This document shows, piece after piece, positions 14,952 to 17,609 of a stretch of 17,609 nucleotides of DNA. The translations under genes were made by a program, and so were the position numbers. The DNA comes from Pseudomonadota bacterium (GTDB lineage Bacteria > Pseudomonadota > Gammaproteobacteria > Burkholderiales > SHXO01). How positions within the stretch are numbered: the stretch's first letter is position 1; each line of letters opens with the position of its first letter. The notes under the pieces are model-generated. The model worked only from the letters and a program-made list of their open reading frames with translations. It did not search any database and had not been told where the DNA came from. The stretch lies in assembly GCA_023430065.1 (NCBI GenBank), contig JAEZCG010000129.1, forward strand, positions 1 to 17,609, in the 5' to 3' direction.

Positions 14952-15179
14952 GTCGGAAGGGATGCGGTTGCCCGCTCGAGGAGCGCTATTCTATCCGCTC
15001 TATCTGCTCGAGGTCCCTGCTCCGCCGAACTGCGCGAACGGTGTATCCGGGACGCAACAGCCCGATCGGTTTTCCAGCGTGCGGCGCAAACCGTCGAAGC
15101 CGCGCAGGATGCCGACTCCCGCCGGGGCGCCCTCCGGTGCAAGCGCGTGCAAGTCGCCTCCAGCGGCCGGCCGCCGGCT
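14952..15179 (-). promoter_or_regulatory. Gap between acyltransferase gene and dapF, possible dapF promoter
   Basis: This 228-nt gap holds no credible gene. On the minus strand TAGAAT (14993-14988, five of six to the -10 consensus) would start dapF transcripts about 30 nt before the ATG, but no recognisable -35 hexamer lies 16-18 nt upstream. The acyltransferase side contains a 12-nt palindrome, GCGGCCGGCCGC (15163-15174), without a T-run, and the direct repeat GTGCAAG twice, 10 nt apart (about 15137-15153). Confidence 0.3.
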
Positions 15180-16058
15180 TCACGGGCCCGAGTACGGTGA
15201 GCGCTCGCCCGGCGGGCGGGTCTTGAAGCGGCGATGCGTCCACAGGTATTGCTCGGGCATCTCCAGGATGCGCTCCTCGATGAATGCATTCATGCGACGC
15301 GTGTCGTCCTCGACCGAGTCGCCCGGATAGTTCTCCCACGCCGGATAGAAGCGCGCGACGTAGCCGCGGCCGCCCCCGAGCTGACGGATCACCAGCGGCA
15401 CGATGCGCGCGCGCATGAGCCGCGCCATGCGCGGGAGTGCAGTCACCGTCGCTGCGGGCACGCCGAAGAAGGGCACGAAGACCGCATCCTTGATGCCCAG
15501 GTCCATGTCGGGCGAGAGTTGCAGCGCCTGGCCTGCCTGCAGCGCACGCAGGATCGGCTTCACGCCCTCCTGGCGGGCAACCATGCGCGTACCGGCAAAG
15601 CGTTCACGCCTGCGCTTGAGGAAGGCCTCGACGTAGGGATCGCGCTGCCGCACGTACACCGCGACGCCGCGGTAATCCATCGTCATTCGGATGCCTTCCA
15701 ACTCGATGCCCACGAAGTGCGGGACGAGGGCGATGAAGCGCTCGCCGTTCAGTGCCTCCACGTTCTCCTGGCCCTCGACGCGCACCAGGCGCCGCAGGCG
15801 GCGCGGCGAACCCCACCACGCAATGCTGGACTCCACCAGGGCCCGTCCGAAGCACTGGAAGTGGCGTCGCAGCAGGCGTTGGCGCTCGCTTGCAGGGATG
15901 CTCGGGAAACATAGCGAGAGATTGATGGCCGCGATGCGGCGTCGCTTGCGGATGAAGACGAAGGCCAGCATGCCGATGCCGCGGCCGATGGGGGCGAGCA
16001 GGGGCAGCGGCAGGAAATGCAGCAACCAGAGCAGGAAGATGCCGAGCCGTCCGCTCAT
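15180..16058 (-). CDS. Lipid A biosynthesis acyltransferase (LpxL/HtrB family)
   Basis: Inner-membrane acyltransferase that adds a secondary fatty acid to the lipid A precursor. The 292-residue product begins with a hydrophobic anchor (LGIFLLWLLHFLPLPLLAPIG, about 5-25) and contains the catalytic HX4E motif as HFVGIE (H114, E119). It also has the family segments VRQRDPYVEAFLKRRRERF, LSPDMDLGIKDAVFVPFFG (182-199) and C-terminal MPEQYLWTHRRFKTRPPGE. The length is close to the usual 290-310. LpxL, LpxM and LpxP types cannot be separated here, so no symbol is given. Many related genomes have two such genes in tandem next to metK; only one is present. The ATG at 16056-16058 has no clear ribosome binding site. 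It diverges from metK. Confidence 0.93.
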   Translation of the reverse strand: MSGRLGIFLLWLLHFLPLPLLAPIGRGIGMLAFVFIRKRRRIAAINLSLCFPSIPASERQRLLRRHFQCFGRALVESSIAWWGSPRRLRRLVRVEGQENVEALNGERFIALVPHFVGIELEGIRMTMDYRGVAVYVRQRDPYVEAFLKRRRERFAGTRMVARQEGVKPILRALQAGQALQLSPDMDLGIKDAVFVPFFGVPAATVTALPRMARLMRARIVPLVIRQLGGGRGYVARFYPAWENYPGDSVEDDTRRMNAFIEERILEMPEQYLWTHRRFKTRPPGERSPYSGP

Positions 16059-16189
16059 GTCATGCGCCGGTTGCCGCGACCGCGCGGCGACTCCGGCGAT
16101 GGCGACGCATTGCGTGACGTGCAGACTGTGAACCTGAAAACAGTGTCAATTCGCTGAGAGCGGTGGACGCGCGGCCGTTGCGACTCGGC

Positions 16190-16218
16190 TTCAAGCTGCA
16201 GACGCAATCTGCTATCCT
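16190..16218 (+). promoter_or_regulatory. Probable sigma-70 promoter of metK
   Basis: TTCAAG (16190-16195) and TATCCT (16213-16218) are 17 nt apart, giving a start near 16225 and a leader of about 70 nt before metK. The -10 matches four of six positions and the -35 only three. The rest of the divergent 16059-16296 region includes a perfect TTGACA on the minus strand (16149-16144) facing the acyltransferase gene but without a matching -10 box. Confidence 0.45.
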
Positions 16219-16296
16219 CGACCGTCACTTAAGAAGCCAAGCCGCGGTGCGTACGATGTTTCCAGCAACCATTCGAAGCCGGCATACGCCAACACG

Positions 16297-17472
16297 ATGA
16301 GCGACTATCTTTTCACTTCCGAATCGGTCTCCGAAGGACATCCGGACAAGGTGGCCGACCAGATTTCCGATGCGGTGCTCGACGCTATCTTAGCCCAGGA
16401 CAAATATGCCAGGGTCGCGGCCGAGACTCTGGTGAACACCGGCCTCGTGGTCATGGCTGGCGAGATCACCACTCTGGCCACGGTCGACTTCCAGCAGGTC
16501 GCTCGCGATACGATCAAGCGCATCGGCTATGACAACACCGAGTACGGCATCGACTACAAGGGCTGCGCGGTACTGGTCGCCTATGACAAGCAATCGCCCG
16601 ACATTTCGCAGGGCGTGAGCGAAGGACAGGGGATCGACCTGGAGCAGGGCGCAGGCGACCAGGGGCTGATGTTCGGCTATGCCTGCGACGAGACGCCGCA
16701 GTACATGCCCCTGCCCATCTACCTGGCCCATCGCCTCGTCGAACGTCAGTCCGAATTGCGTCGCGACGGCCGTCTGCCCTGGCTGCGTCCCGATGCGAAG
16801 TCACAGGTGACGGTGCGTTACAGGGACGGCAAGCCCGAGGCCATCGAGACGATCGTGCTCTCCACCCAGCATGCGCCCGAGGTCACGCACAAGCAGATCG
16901 AGGAGGCGGTGATCGAGCAGATCGTCAAGCCCATCCTCCCGCCCCACCTGGTGAAGGGCAAAATCAACTACTTCATCAATCCGACCGGCCGCTTCGTGGT
17001 GGGTGGGCCGCAGGGCGACTGCGGACTGACCGGGCGCAAGATCATCGTCGATACCTATGGCGGGGCGGCGCATCACGGCGGCGGCGCGTTCTCGGGCAAG
17101 GACCCGTCCAAGGTCGACCGGTCGGCTGCGTACGCCGGGCGCTACGTGGCGAAGAACATCGTCGCCGCCGGCCTCGCGAGCCGCTGCGAGATCCAGGTGT
17201 CCTACGCCATCGGGGTGGCGCGACCCACGAGCGTGATGGTGACGACGTTCGGCACGGGCCGGATCGCGGACGAGCAGATCGCCGAGTTGGTGCAGCGGCA
17301 TTTCGACCTGCGGCCGAAGGGCATCGTGCAGATGCTCGATCTGCTGCGGCCGATCTACGAGAAGACGGCCGCCTACGGGCACTTCGGACGGGAGGAGCCG
17401 GAGTTCACCTGGGAGGCCGCCGACAAGGTCGAGGCACTGCGAGGCGACGCGGGTATCCGCGTGCACGCCTAG
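16297..17472 (+). CDS. metK: S-adenosylmethionine synthetase
   Basis: Makes S-adenosylmethionine from methionine and ATP in the cytoplasm, the cell's main methyl donor. The 391-residue product starts [26 protein letters not shown] sequence with GHPDK (14-18). It has the ATP-binding motif GAGDQG (118-123) followed by LMFGYA, then [30 protein letters not shown] and the phosphate-binding loop [19 protein letters not shown] (261-279), and ends [13 protein letters not shown]. The length is typical of bacterial MetK. The ATG at 16297 is required by the family N-terminus; no Shine-Dalgarno sequence is visible. A 14-codon open frame (16256-16300) ends in a TGA overlapping this ATG. It is the only plus-strand gene in the window. 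Confidence 0.98.
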   Translation: MSDYLFTSESVSEGHPDKVADQISDAVLDAILAQDKYARVAAETLVNTGLVVMAGEITTLATVDFQQVARDTIKRIGYDNTEYGIDYKGCAVLVAYDKQSPDISQGVSEGQGIDLEQGAGDQGLMFGYACDETPQYMPLPIYLAHRLVERQSELRRDGRLPWLRPDAKSQVTVRYRDGKPEAIETIVLSTQHAPEVTHKQIEEAVIEQIVKPILPPHLVKGKINYFINPTGRFVVGGPQGDCGLTGRKIIVDTYGGAAHHGGGAFSGKDPSKVDRSAAYAGRYVAKNIVAAGLASRCEIQVSYAIGVARPTSVMVTTFGTGRIADEQIAELVQRHFDLRPKGIVQMLDLLRPIYEKTAAYGHFGREEPEFTWEAADKVEALRGDAGIRVHA

Positions 17473-17473
17473 G

Positions 17474-17493
17474 CCGGGAGCGCTGTCGCGAGC
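17474..17493 (+). promoter_or_regulatory. Possible 5' remnant of an S-adenosylhomocysteine riboswitch
   Basis: Two nucleotides after the metK stop the sequence reads CCGGGAGCGCTG, then TCGCGAGC. The core GGAGCGCTG (17477-17485) is identical to the conserved 5' strand of SAH riboswitches, which in several betaproteobacteria lie between metK and ahcY. The other conserved parts (AGGCTCG and GGCGCTC) do not follow; the next sequence is AT-richer and repeat-bearing. I infer a riboswitch cut in two, but a nine-base match could also be chance in GC-rich DNA. Confidence 0.3.
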
Positions 17494-17495
17494 TA

Positions 17496-17609
17496 ATTGA
17501 AATGTCCGGTTTCGTAGCACATGGAATGTCCGCTTTGGTTCAGACGGGCAAACCGGCTCAGGCTACGCCCTCCCCGGTTTGCCCGCGCACTGAATGCGCG
17601 GCGGACCCC
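17496..17609. mobile_element. Possible end of an insertion sequence, cut by window edge
   Basis: The octamer AATGTCCG occurs at 17501-17508 and again at 17525-17532, 24 nt apart, within the related units AATGTCCGGTTTCG and AATGTCCGCTTTGG. Multiple spaced direct repeats near a terminus are typical of IS21-like elements, whose transposase binds several copies. On the minus strand a frame is open from the window edge to a TAG at 17495-17493 (ending MCYETGHFN), which could be the tail of an element-borne gene. Its family is not identified and no transposase motif is visible. Confidence 0.35.
17545..17585. repeat. 12-bp perfect inverted repeat
   Basis: CGGGCAAACCGG (17545-17556) and CCGGTTTGCCCG (17574-17585) are exact reverse complements around a 17-nt loop. 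A smaller hairpin GCGCA/TGCGC (17585-17589, 17595-17599) follows. An outer pair GTCCGC (17528-17533) and GCGGAC (17601-17606) brackets both, giving a nested foldable structure. There is no T-run within the window. Confidence 0.7.

Noticed and set aside
16144..16149. Perfect TTGACA on the minus strand as promoter of the acyltransferase gene.
   Set aside because: No acceptable -10 hexamer lies 16-18 nt downstream, so only the hexamer is noted and no promoter is called.
17521..17609. Plus-strand open frame from an ATG at 17521 to the window edge.
   Set aside because: About 29 codons, arginine-rich, over the inverted repeat; no motif and no ribosome binding site.

Overview
The window is high-GC, densely coded chromosomal DNA. 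It most resembles a betaproteobacterium: HslV has the [10 protein letters not shown]-terminus and a C-terminus ending IETLD that are usual in that class, and the block lpxL-type acyltransferase / dapF / DUF484 / xerC facing away from metK is a familiar betaproteobacterial arrangement. These taxon statements rest on remembered family features, not on a search. All genes except metK lie on the minus strand. No tRNA, rRNA or CRISPR array was seen.

Layout from right to left, in the direction of transcription of most genes. At 17473-17609, after metK, a short stretch looks like the 5' end of an S-adenosylhomocysteine riboswitch. It breaks off into repeat-rich DNA resembling an insertion-sequence end. 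metK (16297-17472, plus strand) diverges from an lpxL/htrB-type acyltransferase (15180-16058) across a promoter region. Next comes the tight dapF, DUF484, xerC operon (14951 down to 12540), then a histidine-phosphatase gene (11673-12308).

At 7393-11541 lies a five-gene metal-uptake operon of the ZnuABC/TroA type: a DUF2946-like small secreted protein, a coiled-coil outer-membrane porin, a periplasmic binding protein, an ATPase and an ABC-3 permease. It has a plausible sigma-70 promoter whose spacer holds a perfect 12-bp palindrome. Its genes could carry a divalent cation, probably zinc or manganese, from outside the cell to the cytoplasm. A two-domain STAS-like protein of unknown function follows (6310-7323), then the HslVU protease (hslV 5712-6251, hslU 4229-5569).

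The left end holds a glycogen/alpha-glucan phosphorylase (glgP, 1546-4104) and a homospermidine synthase (hss, 1-1393, missing about the last dozen codons at the window edge). A very strong intrinsic terminator lies between glgP and hss.

Most of the window is housekeeping: methyl donor synthesis, lipid A, meso-diaminopimelate, chromosome dimer resolution, proteolysis, glycogen use and polyamines. The parts most worth a second look are the metal operon with its palindromic promoter, the STAS-like protein, the hairpin leaders of hslV and hss, and the disrupted region behind metK.
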